The translations under genes were made by a program, and so were the position numbers. A stretch of 64,000 bases of DNA from Rhododendron vialii (lineage: Eukaryota; Streptophyta; Magnoliopsida; Ericales; Ericaceae). Position 1 is the first letter of the stretch. Every line of letters begins with the position of its first letter. Below are positions 46,741 to 58,171 of the stretch, in pieces. Location of the stretch: NCBI RefSeq assembly GCF_030253575.1, contig NC_080561.1, forward strand, positions 38,239,564 to 38,303,563, written 5' to 3'. The notes beneath the pieces are model-generated. The model searched no databases and had not been told where the DNA came from. It saw nothing but the letters and a program-made list of their open reading frames with translations.

Positions 46741-47997
46741 AGGTATCCAAGAGTTCCTTGTCTCGATTAAAAAAGAACCTTAACACCTAACCAAGCATTC
46801 TGTAGTAAAATTTTCTTCTAGTTCATTCCAATCAGGTCACCACCGTCCCCCTCACCACCCGATACCATCTTTCCCACCACCGCCACCCCCTAATGCCACC
46901 ATGAATATACTGTTCCCACCGTCGCCTCATTTTGTACCGCAACCACATCTCACCAACTGCAGCAATCAGTTGATAACTACCTGTGTTAAATCCCCACTAC
47001 CTCCACCTATTTTGCTATTCTTTGCAGGCTTGTTCCTGACGTAGACAAGGAATCAAAAATAGAACCCCCTTTTCATGGGTAAGTTTATTATAATCTGAGG
47101 TTTATTAGATAGATTTTGACCGGCAATTGAATTGGCATCTAAAAAAACCATTCATTTCATTATTCTATGGACAAAAGGAATATGAATCCCAGGATCCTGA
47201 TGTTCCTGGGAATATCAGGCACACTTATTCCATCAATTGTGAGGCGTACACCCCTAAAGTTGCTAAAACATCTCAATAGAATACTATAACAACTCAATAT
47301 AATACAATAACAAGGTTTTTTTTTTTTTTAGGTACAACGGTAAGGGGTGTGCGGACCAACTAACTTCGTACCTCATAATCCCCTCCCCGGTCCAGTAGAA
47401 GGCAAGTCATTCACACCGGAACAAGAGAATTTACAAGAAATTCAAAACAACTGGACTAACCCTTGAGGCTAATACTATAACATGGTTTGTAACACTTGCA
47501 CTTTTTTGGAGACGCATAATTAATAACTGATGAATCAAATTGCACAATCACAAAGCAAAAGAGTCCAGAAAATCTTGCAAAGTTAACTTGAATCAACTTT
47601 TTTTTAAATCGAAAATTAAAAACTCAGAATAATCCAGAAAGCAACAAATTGACACATTCTGAATAGAGGAAGGAAGGAATTATACGGGCTGCAACAACAA
47701 TTCTTCTACAAGGATACAATCATATATCAATGAAATATAAAATGTTCCAAAAAAAACCTAATTCTAATGCGTATTGGATGTTGATACTCTTGATTTGATT
47801 CTCAAAACCATCTAATTTAAACCTATACAATAATAATTATGATTTAATGGAAGCTACCACAAAATTTACCACCATGCCACTTCTCAGGATGTACGTCACC
47901 GCCGAAACACTATTCTACATACTCCTTAGACCAAGTGATTCTAACCTACTCCTTGATATCTGAAGACAGAATGACCAACAAAACCCTGATGCAAAAA
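46741..47997. other. Intergenic, carrier 3' flank
   Basis: No gene. A T run followed by a moderately GC-rich block (47320-47465: AGGTACAACGGTAAGGGGTG, CCCCTCCCCGGTCCAGTAG) looks like a retroposon tail on the minus strand, but I could not classify it. The last few hundred bases before 47998 should hold the carrier 3' UTR. Confidence 0.4.
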
Positions 47998-50900
47998 TCA
48001 TGGTGAAAATGTGGGCTCATGTGATAGAAGTTTCTTCAGAGTTTCATAGGTCATGAAAGCGATTCCTACACCGGGAACAACCTTGTAGTATTCGGGCAAA
48101 ATTCCTCTGTACAAGCCACGCAGGCCTTCAGTGCGGAATATATGCTTAAATGTACCAAAAAGTCCAGTTTTATACACACGGGCTTGCCCAGCAGCACCTT
48201 CCAACTGCATTCTTCGCCTGACAAGATCCAAAGGGAATGTCGCTGCAAGAATTTAATTAAGCAGATATTAAGGTAACGAACAAATATAAGAATCAATTAT
48301 TCCAGAGGTTTATCAAAGGATTGTGACAGGAACATAAGTTATGCAGTATTTTTTTTGCAAATCAAAAAAGAAAACATAAGTTACGCCATTCTAATTGAGT
48401 TTGTTGTGAAAATAATTCCTAGCAAAATCTATATCTTATGCAGCAGTCATATGGTTCACCGTATAAAGAGCAAACCCATGTTAAATTTAAGTTATAAGCA
48501 AGTGGAGGACATGAAATCCCTCCGTCCCAATTTAATTGCCCATGACCCCTCATACGTTAGTGGGTGGGGTGGTAAACTTAGATTGCGCCCACCTCCTCTT
48601 AAGACCGGGAGAATCCAACTTCTTAAGGAAATTCAACCATTGCACTAAAGCTTCAACTGTCCAAAAAATGGCTTCATTTCAAAAGAGAACGTGCAAAAAG
48701 GAAATTTATAGGTCTAGGTTAAAGAAGTGGACAAACAATTTGGGATGAAGAGAGTAGCATTTTTGCATAACTAATCCACAGTGAAGAATGGACAAGAGGC
48801 AAGGTCGTAGGGTGTATATACACACCTGTTGATGATGCAATGCCAGAAAGACTACCACAAGCAAGGCTAACCATGGCAGTAGTATCTTCAGGCCTAATGT
48901 CAAGATGCTAAAAATGTCAGAAAATCGTACATCAGAACACCACCAAGGAGCCAACAGATATAGCTTCACATATGACATGCCGGATTTTGATAGAAAGAAC
49001 TATGGTGTTCTCACCTTTGAGAATGCCAATAAGACCTCGATGACTCGTAGACAGAAAAGCTTATTGCTATACTGGGTCCAACCCCCTGCATCACAAAGAT
49101 TATCCAAACTCCAAAGTGAGGAGTCAAGGAAAGGCAGAGCTAAGTATGCACAGAAACACAACGGAAAGCTTACCAGCAATGTCGCCCCGAGACCTTTATA
49201 CAGGCCCCAATAACCTTCATCTCTGCAAATAGTATGAATCGTGTGCCATATTCCTCGATAATAAGTTGTATTTGTCTGCATAGTTTACTCTAAATGAGCT
49301 CAAACAGAGTAAGAGAAATGAATTTAATCAACTAAGAACCTTAAAAGGATATCCGAAACACAAACCGCTGAAAAAGGAGGGGAAAAGCCAAAAAACAAAA
49401 CAAAATGGAGATAATTTGGCGGAAAGAACTTCCTTTAGGTAATAGCGAGATTGTCTTCAAGAAACCTGTGCATGTTACAATAGCTTCGAACCACAGGATC
49501 CGAGCAAGGTTCTCCACCATGAAAGTCAGAGCACATTACATAGCATCGCTGGGCAAAAGCGACTCCAAAAGGTACATCGTAAGAAATCTTTAATGACCAG
49601 AAGTTTTAACGGCTAAAAACAACTCACTCATTTTATGATCGACTCAACAATTTAACCCGCACTGCTGTTTACAACAACCGATTTTCTTCTAATTTCCTTG
49701 CAATTGTTTATCTAAAGGAACACATATAAAAATGCATGAAGTACAAAGTATACTGAAAATATAAGTGAACTTCATGCATTTGGTCCTTCTGTCCAGAAAT
49801 GTTGTCGAAATTGGATGCTGATGAAAAGTACATAGTTATGAAGCAAATGCCAACAAACACCTTAGCAAAGTATCATACAGCACACTTAAGAAAATCAATT
49901 AGGAAACTCGGAACATATCGATTAGGCAACTGGCAAGTTATTATAAACTGAAAATTGTATCTGATCACGAAACTTTCCTAATTTTACCTGTGCTGCAAGG
50001 CGTGTTCTGACAAGATCCAATGGATAAGTGGCAGAGGCAGCTGTTATTCCTGCTAACCCACCACCAACGAAGTGCGCAAAAACATCTGCACTAGTACTAC
50101 CCCTATGACTTTCCAATCCGGGAACTGATTTCAGAAACTGCACAAGGACAGGACAAGATAATTGACGCTGCTTCTATGAAATGACATGGTATTTTTTTAA
50201 CACAAAAAGGTAGTTTAACGCAGAGTAATTTTCACTGACACTTTTGTAGCGCTCATAAGCATAGAAGTTGACAGCAGAATAAGGAAGACGATGAACAATT
50301 GTAACTAAGTTTCCTTTCCAAAATGCTCTAAAGCCTTCTTCATTAACAATACGCAAAGCCTCGCGCCATATGCTAGGATTGCTCAATGCTGCAGCTTCCG
50401 ATTGCATGCCTTGCACCTATTAAGAAGAGAGGTTCGGATGGTGGGGAAATCCAAAAATACCCAATAAATCGAGATGCAATAAAACCAAATGTCATATGTA
50501 AAAGCAACGTACTTCAAATGTATTCTTTCTTTATTTTCTTTTGATTGACTTACATACATATACACCAAACTGACCGGTAAAAAATTATAGACCACAAATG
50601 ATTGGAACCTCTCAATTTTTAAACAATTTAAGCAAAAATCTTGGAATTCCCGAAGGTTGTACTTGTTTCCAAAAAATTATACAAGCTATAAATAGTATGA
50701 TGAGGCAAACTGAAGCAACAGAGCCCCTAAAAATTCATCTAGGTTAAAAGAGAGGGGAGAAGCAGAAAAGGAAAACAGGGGTTTCAGTGCTCATACAAAA
50801 GTGGAGTATCTCTGCATTACAATAAAATCTGCAATCTGAAGCCCAAATTGCTGACCTAAACTATACTCTTTCCACATGTTCAAAACCTAAAGTAAAACAA

Positions 50901-51378
50901 ACAGAAGTCTCTTTGAGCTTCAAGTCCCAATTTCAATTCTTCTTTCTTGTCTTTATTCTTTCCGATCTAAACAATACACAAGTTGAATTACCCATGATCA
51001 GCCGTGCTTTCACCCACCCCTACTTTTTTACCCTTAAAATAAGTCCAACAAAAAAGACCCTTTCAATTTTTACTTTATGCCCCCGAAAGATCAGGGCTGG
51101 CCCTGCAAATAAGTGAGAAACAGGCAAAAAAAGACAGAAGGAAAATAAACAAAAGAAGGGGGAAAACTTACCTGGAAGAGAATGGTGAGGCGAGCAAGGG
51201 GAGCCGTACAGGTCTTGCTAAAAGCGCCGGCAATGCCGCCGGCGAGGAGCTGCGGCACCGTGCCTATCTGAGCAGACGGCTTCTTCGGGTGGTGCTGGCG
51301 GTGGTGCGGCTGCAAGAACTTGCTCGTGCCGCCGCCATCAACCGCCTCTCCGCTGGAGACGCAGGCCCGGGCTTCCAT
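47998..51378 (-). CDS. Mitochondrial substrate carrier family protein, 7 exons
   Basis: SLC25-type carrier of the inner mitochondrial membrane, 339 aa. Exons in transcript order: 51172-51378, 50240-50416, 49988-50137, 49174-49275, 49015-49085, 48826-48893, 47998-48242. All introns are GT-AG on the minus strand and the phases fit; the total is 1020 bp. The donor of exon 2 (AGT|GTCAGT) is weak but is the only one that keeps frame with FLKSVPGLES. Three repeats are visible: QLLAGGIAGAFSKTCTAPLA, then HFVGGGLAGITAASATYPLD with LVRTRL, then SLSGIASSTATFPLDLVRRR. Repeat 1 has PLARLT, lacking the acidic residue of the PX[DE]XX[KR] signature; I recall the same in Arabidopsis relatives such as At3g53940, so it is probably a subfamily trait. 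The substrate is not established; yeast Leu5-like CoA or nucleotide transport is a guess. The N-terminal 35 residues are His/Gly-rich. Confidence 0.93.
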
Positions 51379-52290
51379 TTTCTGAAGCGGTCTTCCCTCG
51401 ATCGAACTTTATCTCCTTCGGTTTGACTCGAAACCCTAGAATACGGAATCACGTGGGAGAAACTTCGGGGGTGATTTTCAAAGTCATTTTCGTTGGAGAG
51501 GTCCAGGTTTTGGAAGAGACGATAAACCCTAGTAAAACCCCTACGGTATATAAATTGAAAACTAGACTTTGTGGACGGTTTGGGTTTTTACTACTAGTAT
51601 TTCAACACTTCAACTTTTAGGGGTTAAAATTGTAGGACACGTGGGTGCGGATTAAACCGACGTAGGGCAGACGATCTGGTCGTCTATTTCAGCATCACAG
51701 CGCTGTAGTGCAGTTGATCCGGTCGCCCATTTCGGTAATTGAGCTTAAATCGCCGAGATGAATGGCCGAATCGACCATCATACGCCTCTTTGGCGCGGGG
51801 TTGAACCATAGGCACCCTGAATCCGAAAATTTCAATGAGGTGTTGTCATTTGTAACGGTCCCATTTTGAGTTTAAAAACTTAAATCGTGTTTATCCACCA
51901 CATAATTTGAGCCCAATATAAATTGAATGACCCGTATTTATTCGAAAGGCCAAGCCTTGTAAGTGGCGAGTCATTCAATTGTCTATTAAGATTCAACTCT
52001 TTTTCTGTTTATGCAATATGGGACTCAACGTTCACACATGTTCTTAACATTTTTCTTTTCTAAAGCGTGGTTTGAATGTTTTTTTTTTCCTCTGTCTTAA
52101 GAATTTCATTGATAACGTGGTTTGAATGTTTGAACCGCCAAGTACTATGAAAATGACCCAAAGGTGAGTCACATTTTGAATTGATTTACCTCTAATCTAC
52201 TAGTAGTAAACGATCAGGTGGACCATGGACCGCCGCGTTGGCTTTGTTTGCTTAACAGGCAACAAAGTTGCGCAATTGCACTTGACTACC
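51379..52290. other. Carrier 5' flank
   Basis: It holds the carrier promoter and leader (minus strand), then AT-rich DNA up to the foldback element. ORFs here are short and featureless. Confidence 0.5.
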
Positions 52291-52661
52291 GCTTATTTCG
52301 GCTAAATAAGCTAAGGTAGTTTATTTTTTTGTTATTATTTAAAAAAAAAATTACATTAGTTAGTTTTTCATTGATTTTTTGGAGATTATTATTTTGTCAT
52401 GACGAGAGGAATCTAAAAATTAAAAAATAACGATCAAGATCTATTTTTTTAATAAAGACGAAAATAAGTCAATAAGCCTATTTTTTCATCTTTATTAAAA
52501 AAAATTAGATTTTGATCATAATTTTTTTTACTTTTTAGATTCCTCTCGTCATGACGAAGCAATAATCCTCAAAAAAATCGACGAAAAACTAATAAATACG
52601 AAAAAAAATTTGAATAGGGACAAAAAAATAAGTCACCTTGGCTTATTTAGCCGAAATAAGC
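52291..52661. mobile_element. Foldback MITE next to the large LTR element
   Basis: The left end GCTTATTTCGGCTAAATAAG mirrors the right end CTTATTTAGCCGAAATAAGC. Inner arms: ATGACGAGAGGAATCTAAAA against TTTTAGATTCCTCTCGTCAT. It is about 371 bp, AT-rich and non-coding. The terminal 20 bases are also almost palindromic on their own. CTAC stands outside both ends, a possible target duplication. The retrotransposon starts 4 bp beyond its right end. Confidence 0.85.
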
Positions 52662-52849
52662 CTACTGTAGACACCCCATTCTGGACTGTCCGGATAATGT
52701 CATTTGTCGATCTTTTATTTCCCCAATGATGATTATAGTCGAAAACAGTTTAAGGACAAAGGTGTGGTTGAGCTTTGAGCATCCCGAACCTCTCTCAAAA
52801 ACCTTTCAAACCCTTCAAACCAGAGCCAAACAGCCCCAGCAGAACCCAA

Positions 52850-54113
52850 TTGGCATACGCCAGTGTCCGGGAGGCGTACACCAGTCGCCTGCCACGTGTC
52901 AGTCATCGACCAGTGGCCCATCTTTTACTGGCGCACGCCAGTTCATAGTGGCGCACGCCAGTCAAACCCAGTCAAATCAACTTTATTCAGCAACTTGGGC
53001 GGGACTTTTGTGCCACCCTGACGTCGGCTACAGTTCCCCTGATGATTACATTCGGCAGGGATGTTCCCCCACTCTCCTACATTTACCCTATCACCCTTTC
53101 TTCTCTCTCAAGCTTTCCCTCCAAAAACCAACCAATCCAACCAGCCATTACTTGGCTGGTTACACCCCTCTCTCCTCTATATATACTCCCCCCTCACACT
53201 CTTGCAAAGGGTTACCAAGTTCACAAAGGGTTGGCCTCATTAAGAAGTAGAAGCTCCCTCCTTCCTCCTTTCTTGCTCTCTATCCCTTTTTCTTCCATTG
53301 AAAGAGAAAAGAAAACAGCCCACTTCCACACACTCTGCTGACATCCAGCCACCATCTAAGCTTCCATCTCCAAGCTTTAAAGTTCAATACCACCTTCAAT
53401 CCTCAAACAAAAAGGTATACCACCTTTGTGTCCCTTTCTGTTTTTGGCCCCTGAGGGGAACCAGTGAGGCCCAGGCTAGTAAGTAATACTAGTCCTGGCC
53501 TCAAACTGGCAAAATACGACAAACGTATGAGGTGATACATGGCGCACGCCAGTAACCATATGCCGTACGCCAGTCATGGTAGAACGAGCACTACTGGCGT
53601 GGGGATCATGGATCGTCATTCCTCTTATTTTATCTTTCTGTCAGTCACCCTTGCATGCTAAATAACCAGTTTACCGCTTTCTGTATATTTAGAACTGTTT
53701 AGATGCAGTAGTTAATACTCGCTTCTTATCCGCTCAAAAGGCCCCTGGGATCCTTCTGGTCATGCTCCAGAGCCCAGATGATGCAAAAGCCAAGCACTGG
53801 ATTAGGGTGTAACGTGCGTACGACAGTCCATGACTGGCGTACGGCAGTTAAAGCTAGGATCCAGTGGCTGGCCCTTTGCATCTTAGTTCAATCCTGGCCT
53901 CCTTTCTGTCCCCACATTGTTTAGGGGGTTTCCTGTCTATTTTCATGGCTTCAAGCCATCTCATCTGTCTGTAAATGTATATATCCTGCTTATTTAACTG
54001 CATGGTTTGTCCTGGGTGTGCGCTGGTCCCTTTCCAGAGCCCAGAGGATTGCAAATAGGGACTGTGAAGCTTAACAAGTGGAGTACGCCAGTTATGAGGT
54101 GGCGTGCGCATGT
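52850..54113. repeat. Dispersed near-palindromic motif in the LTR, about 11 sites
   Basis: Consensus ACTGGCGYACGCCAGT. Sites: 52850, 52872, 52927, 52947, 53538, 53560, 53593 (half), 53812, 53833, 54077, 54098. Most have CGTACGCC or CGCACGCC followed by AGT. They come in close pairs 20-25 bp apart (52850/52872, 52927/52947, 53538/53560, 53812/53833, 54077/54098), on both sides of the TATA box. Confidence 0.85.
53178..53185 (+). promoter_or_regulatory. LTR TATA box
   Basis: TATATATA preceded by a TC-rich stretch and followed by CTCCCCCCTCACACTC, placed about 510 bp into the LTR. The likely transcription start (U3/R border) is about 30 bp downstream. Confidence 0.55.
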
Positions 54114-54189
54114 ACAATCAGCATGCAGTGGCTCGGCCAGTGCATGCTGACGGAACCTGCTTACGTTCCTTCAGGGCAGCGTACTTCAG

Positions 54190-55151
54190 TTTATTCAAGC
54201 TACTCAGTACTTGTTCTCAATCTATGTTTAGCATTGCAATCAAAATCATCCATAAACATTTTGTCGCCTAATTGCAACTTGTTAAAGTTTTAACCCCCCA
54301 TTAACTGTTCCCCCGCCCTAACTGGCTAAAAAATGATCAAATGAGAGAAAAATGCAAATGTTTTATAAAACGCCCGAGTAGAGACCGATCTCCGGATTGG
54401 GCGAGAGGGGTGCCATAAAACCCTTCCCCTCTCGTAACATGGCTCCCGAACCTCAGATATCGAAGGTGACGACGGACCGGTCTACGCCTTTTCAAAATCA
54501 AACAAGCGTGGCAAACGTTTTTCGAGTTCGGTTCCTTGGGTGCTCCTACCGCTAAAACCCGAGTGGCGACTCCGAATCGAGGCGTTTCGCCGCGCTCTTC
54601 CAACAAAAAGGGCCGCGCCCAATTTTACGAATAAAATTTCCGGGGGCGCGTGCCCACAACTGCAGTTTGCTCGGGATGCTCAGTGCTTGTTCTCAATCTA
54701 TACTTAGCATCGCAATCAAATCATTCATAATCATTTTGTCACATAAACTGCAATTTGTTACCGCTTTCGACCCCATTAACTGTTCCCCCGCCCTAACTGG
54801 CTAAAGAATGATCAAATGAGAGAAAAATGCAAGCGCTTTTACAAAATGCCCGAGTAGAGACCGATCTCCGGATTGGGCGAGAGGGGTGCCATAAAACCCT
54901 TCCCCTCTCGTAACCTGGCTCCCGAACCTCAGATATCGAAGGTGACGACGGACCGGTCTATGCCTTTTTCAAATTCAAACAAACGTGGCAAAAACGTTTT
55001 CGAGTTCGGTTCCTTGGGTGTTCCTACCGCTAAAACCCGAGTGGCGACTCCGAATCGAGGCGTTTCGCCGCGCATTTTCAAAGGAGGGCCGCGCCCAGTC
55101 TTCAAAAAGGGAACCCAAAAGATCGAGCGATTTTCGGGGCGCGTGCCCACA
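54190..55151 (+). repeat. Tandem duplication of the LTR 3' end
   Basis: Unit 1 at about 54190-54655 and unit 2 at about 54664-55151 share TTCTCAATCTAT, ATTAACTGTTCCCCCGCCC, GCCCGAGTAGAGACCGATCT, GAACCTCAGATATCGAAGGT and GTGGCGACTCCGAATCGAGG. Both end GGCGCGTGCCCACA. Only the second is followed by the primer-binding-like site. Confidence 0.9.
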
Positions 55152-55152
55152 G

Positions 55153-55170
55153 TGGCGACTCCGCTGGGGA
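55153..55170 (+). other. Primer-binding-like site
   Basis: TGGCGACTCCGCTGGGGA lies one base after the 5' LTR end. This sequence after TGCCCACA is familiar from Tat/Ogre and Grande/Cinful-type elements; the priming tRNA was not verified here. Confidence 0.65.
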
Positions 55171-56487
55171 CATTGCGTTGATTGATATTTGGCGATTAAT
55201 ACATAATTGAACAATTTTCAAAAGCTTGTCAAAACAGTACGCTTCGCGCTACTGAAGAACGGAATGGTAACGTAACAGGATCTCAGCATCCGACCAATCC
55301 GAACTGGGGCTTTTACTATTGTTCTCTTGTGTAGTTTTCTACAAGTATCAATTAACAAAAGTGAGCCAAGCTTCAAAAGGCATTTGTTTTCAAAAGCGTT
55401 GCATTTTTCTCTCATTGAATCATTCTTCGGCATTCTCCGTTCGTATCGATGGTTGGTCAGCCCCGTTGAGGTGTTTTGGGTAACCGGCACAGTTTACTGG
55501 AGCCCGGGGTCCTCGAACGCCCAACAACCTTGGACGATGATGAGTCGTACTACCGTCCGACCATTGCTTTGCTCCACGCGTTGCAATGGGAGGTATATCG
55601 CGGCTCTAGTCAGAGGAACCCCTTTAAGCCAAAACCGGCCTCTACAGCGTTTACAAAGCACTAGAACCTTTCAACATAAGACAGGAACCCGCAGGGTAGG
55701 ATTACTTGTTTCTAACCCCATATCCTGTCTATGTGTTACCGCTTTCCTTATCGCATGCTTGTACATTCATTCGTGACCGTTTTTGCGTAGGAGCATGCTA
55801 GGGCGGCTTCTAGGATATCTTTTGTCGAGTCTGTCTTGCGCCCGTTCGGCATTGCCTTGGACCGATGACGAGTCGTGCATCTCGATGTTGCACGTTATCA
55901 AAAATTTTCAAGTCCTTAATCAATGAGACTTCGGGAAATCAATACTTTCTAAGTCTTTATCTAACGCCCGATCGAGGTTTCAAACTGAAAAGCTAGGAAC
56001 AACGGAGAGGATGTCGTGATGCTTACACCGCTCAGGCTCCAGCACAGTGCTGCTTATGCCACTTTGGTTACAGTATCACGCCATCTACACCGAGTCATTC
56101 CGAGCTCAAAACTTTGAAACTTCGAGAAGGGAAAAGTCAAAGGCTTAGGCTGTTTTGGCATCTCTTAGTGACAGTCGATTCAATCAAGGATACACCGTCG
56201 AAAAGAAAATCCGAGGAAATTAGGCAACTGTCCGAGTATCGTAGGGCAGACTCTCTCTAGCTCTAGAGTCTAGGAGGACACCGACGACAATGACATGCGC
56301 ATTGCATTCCTTCAAATTCTTTCAAAAGCTTGCTGCAGGAACGCCACTGAGTTCTCATTTACTTTACTGTCAAAAGCTCTAGGCCATTTCACTGAAGGAG
56401 AGAGCCAAACCTACTTGGGAGCGTCTGCCAGGGCTATTTCACTGTCACTTCCAAAGCCATATCGCCCTCCTCAATCATCAATCCAAA
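55171..56487 (+). other. Untranslated leader of the LTR element
   Basis: About 1.3 kb between primer site and gag with no long ORF in frame with gag. Several short ORFs without features. A long leader is usual for this lineage. Confidence 0.5.
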
Positions 56488-57534
56488 ATGGCAGCACAAA
56501 CAGAGCTGGCTGAACTGAAGAGGTTTGTTCAAGAAATGAACCAGAAAATGGACAAACAAATGGCTATGGTCCAGGGATTGGTTGACCTCTTTACCACCAT
56601 AGCCCCGCAGCCAGATATGGGGCTAATCAAAGAATCCTCTCAAGCTTACCACACTCCTGCAGTCGGAACCAAGCAGTGCTCGAAGGACATGTTCAAAGAC
56701 CTGGCTGAGTTTCATGAAGCCAGGACTCACCCGAAGGGGAATGTTGAATCCTTGTTCAAAGCCAACGCCGAAAGGGAGGATATGCGCGACAAAGAAATCA
56801 ATCCCAAAGGCAAAAGAGTGCATCATGTTCCTCAATCTGGTCGTTGGAACCCACCAAGGGCCTTCTCCCGCTTCTCCACACCTTTGTCCTCGGTTTATGA
56901 GAAGCTCTTCGAAACTGGCTTCCTCAAGCCAATCCTTCCAACTCCTTCGCCTCGAACATTCCCAGCATACTACAACCCAAACGCCTATTGTGCTTTCCAT
57001 CAAATGCCCGGCCATCTCACCGATGCCTGCTTCCGCCTTCGACATGAAATTCAAAATCTCATTGACAATGGCACCATTCAAGCTCCACTCCCATCAAAGC
57101 CCAACGTCATATCCAACTTCATGCTCCAACACGGTTCAAACCCATGTGTTAACCAGATATCCATCAACTCTACTCAAATCAACTCAAGCTCCACTCAAAT
57201 CAAACCTAGCTCCACCATATTCAACCCAACCCTTTTCATTAGCCCAGAAAATCAAACCAAGCCAATTTTGTCTCCCCCATCCGAACCCGAGGTTAACCTG
57301 ATGGCCATAGGTGCAATCGAGGTCCTTACCGCCGATACCTGGGTTGACAGTGATGAGCAGTCTACAAAGGAGGAACTCAAGAGGAAGCTTAATCAATCAA
57401 AGGAGAAAACGGACTGGCTCGGATCCTTCAAACATGAGAATTTAGGGCTGTTGTTCAAGGAGTTCTCTCAAGTGGGTTTGGACGAAGAAGCTGAAGAAGC
57501 CGAAGTGCTGTTGCTTGAGCCTGTTGTCCTCTAG
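56488..57534 (+). CDS. Gag-like protein of the LTR element (short)
   Basis: 348 aa. The N-terminus is a predicted coiled coil (about 1-35: LAELKRFVQEMNQKMDKQM). A knuckle of the form CX2HX4HX4C is seen at about 168-181 (YCAFHQMPGHLTDAC), followed by FRLRHEIQNLIDNG; this is the hallmark of Tat/Ogre gag. The large central Retrotrans_gag domain expected between these parts is absent: only about 80 residues of charged linker (GNVESLFKANAEREDMRDKE) separate them from the region PLSSVYEKLFETGFLKPILP. The frame is intact, so a deleted but translatable gag is likely. After the knuckle comes a Ser/Asn/Gln/Thr/Pro-rich stretch and an acidic C-terminus (EEAEEAEVLLLEP). The ORF on the other strand (56623-57081) is a shadow. 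Confidence 0.8.
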   Translation: MAAQTELAELKRFVQEMNQKMDKQMAMVQGLVDLFTTIAPQPDMGLIKESSQAYHTPAVGTKQCSKDMFKDLAEFHEARTHPKGNVESLFKANAEREDMRDKEINPKGKRVHHVPQSGRWNPPRAFSRFSTPLSSVYEKLFETGFLKPILPTPSPRTFPAYYNPNAYCAFHQMPGHLTDACFRLRHEIQNLIDNGTIQAPLPSKPNVISNFMLQHGSNPCVNQISINSTQINSSSTQIKPSSTIFNPTLFISPENQTKPILSPPSEPEVNLMAIGAIEVLTADTWVDSDEQSTKEELKRKLNQSKEKTDWLGSFKHENLGLLFKEFSQVGLDEEAEEAEVLLLEPVVL

Positions 57535-58012
57535 CACCCACCTCTCTGCGAGGAAGTCAAGGGTAACTATAAAAGTTGCATTTTCAAAATCGCGTCTCTT
57601 TTGCATTGACACTGTTGAGTATGAGTCTGACATAGTGTCTATCAAGTCGTCTAAATCTAGCTCTGAGTCGGAGTTTGTGCTTCTTGGCCCTCCATGTCGT
57701 AGCTTTTATTCTCAAATTGAGTCTTTTTGCTGTACTTGGCAATCCCGAGGGTTCTTATGATATGCATTATCCCGCTTTTAAATACTTTGCTGGCTTTTGA
57801 ATAAACCGTGTCGACCCCGACGACGAAGGGATAGATCTCGATGGGATCATCCCCAAGGAAATGTGTCCCCTCGCCGAAAGGGAAGACGAAAGGCATGCTT
57901 AGCCTCTAAAAAGAAGAAGTAATTTCAAATAAACTTGAAAGATGGGGCAGACCCCCGGATGGTTCAAATTGGTTCAACGCTATCCCCATAAGAGTATTGC
58001 GCCCGTTCAGAC
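57535..58012 (+). other. Gag-pol junction remnant
   Basis: No open frame. 57800-57900 reads VDPDDEGIDLDGIIPKEMCP in one frame, compatible with a decayed protease/linker region. Several stops interrupt it. Confidence 0.35.
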
Positions 58013-58171
58013 TTGTTCAAAGAATTCAACAATGTCTTGGCATGGTCTCACAAAGACACGCTTGGCGTTGATCATAGGATAAAGAAGTATCAAATCCCCT
58101 GCCGCCGGATGCCAAACCAGAAAGCAAAAGCTCAGAAGGCTCTAGGCCTCGTACCACGCTCAAAACAATAA
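58013..58171 (+). pseudogene. Pol stub (segment just before reverse transcriptase)
   Basis: Reads LFKEFNNVLAWSHKDTLGVD then HRIKKYQIPCRRMPNQKAKA, ending in a stop. It matches the Gypsy/Ogre stretch of the form L.KE..DVFAWS..DMPG.D that precedes RT. Nothing recognisable as RT, RNase H or integrase follows, so pol was deleted here. Confidence 0.75.

Larger units (their letters stand above)
52666..55151 (+). repeat. 5' LTR (2486 bp)
   Basis: Starts TGTAGACACCCCATTCTGG, ends GGGCGCGTGCCCACA. A TATA box (TATATATACTCC) at 53178-53189 is followed by a CT-rich leader. The LTR carries a scattered near-palindrome (52850-54113) and an internal duplication of its 3' 470 bp (about 54190-54655 and 54664-55151). 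ORFs inside it (for example 52726-53250) have no family features. Confidence 0.88.

Noticed and set aside
52726-53250. 174-aa ORF in the 5' LTR
   Set aside because: It runs through the LTR promoter and the palindromic motif, has low-complexity composition and no domain.
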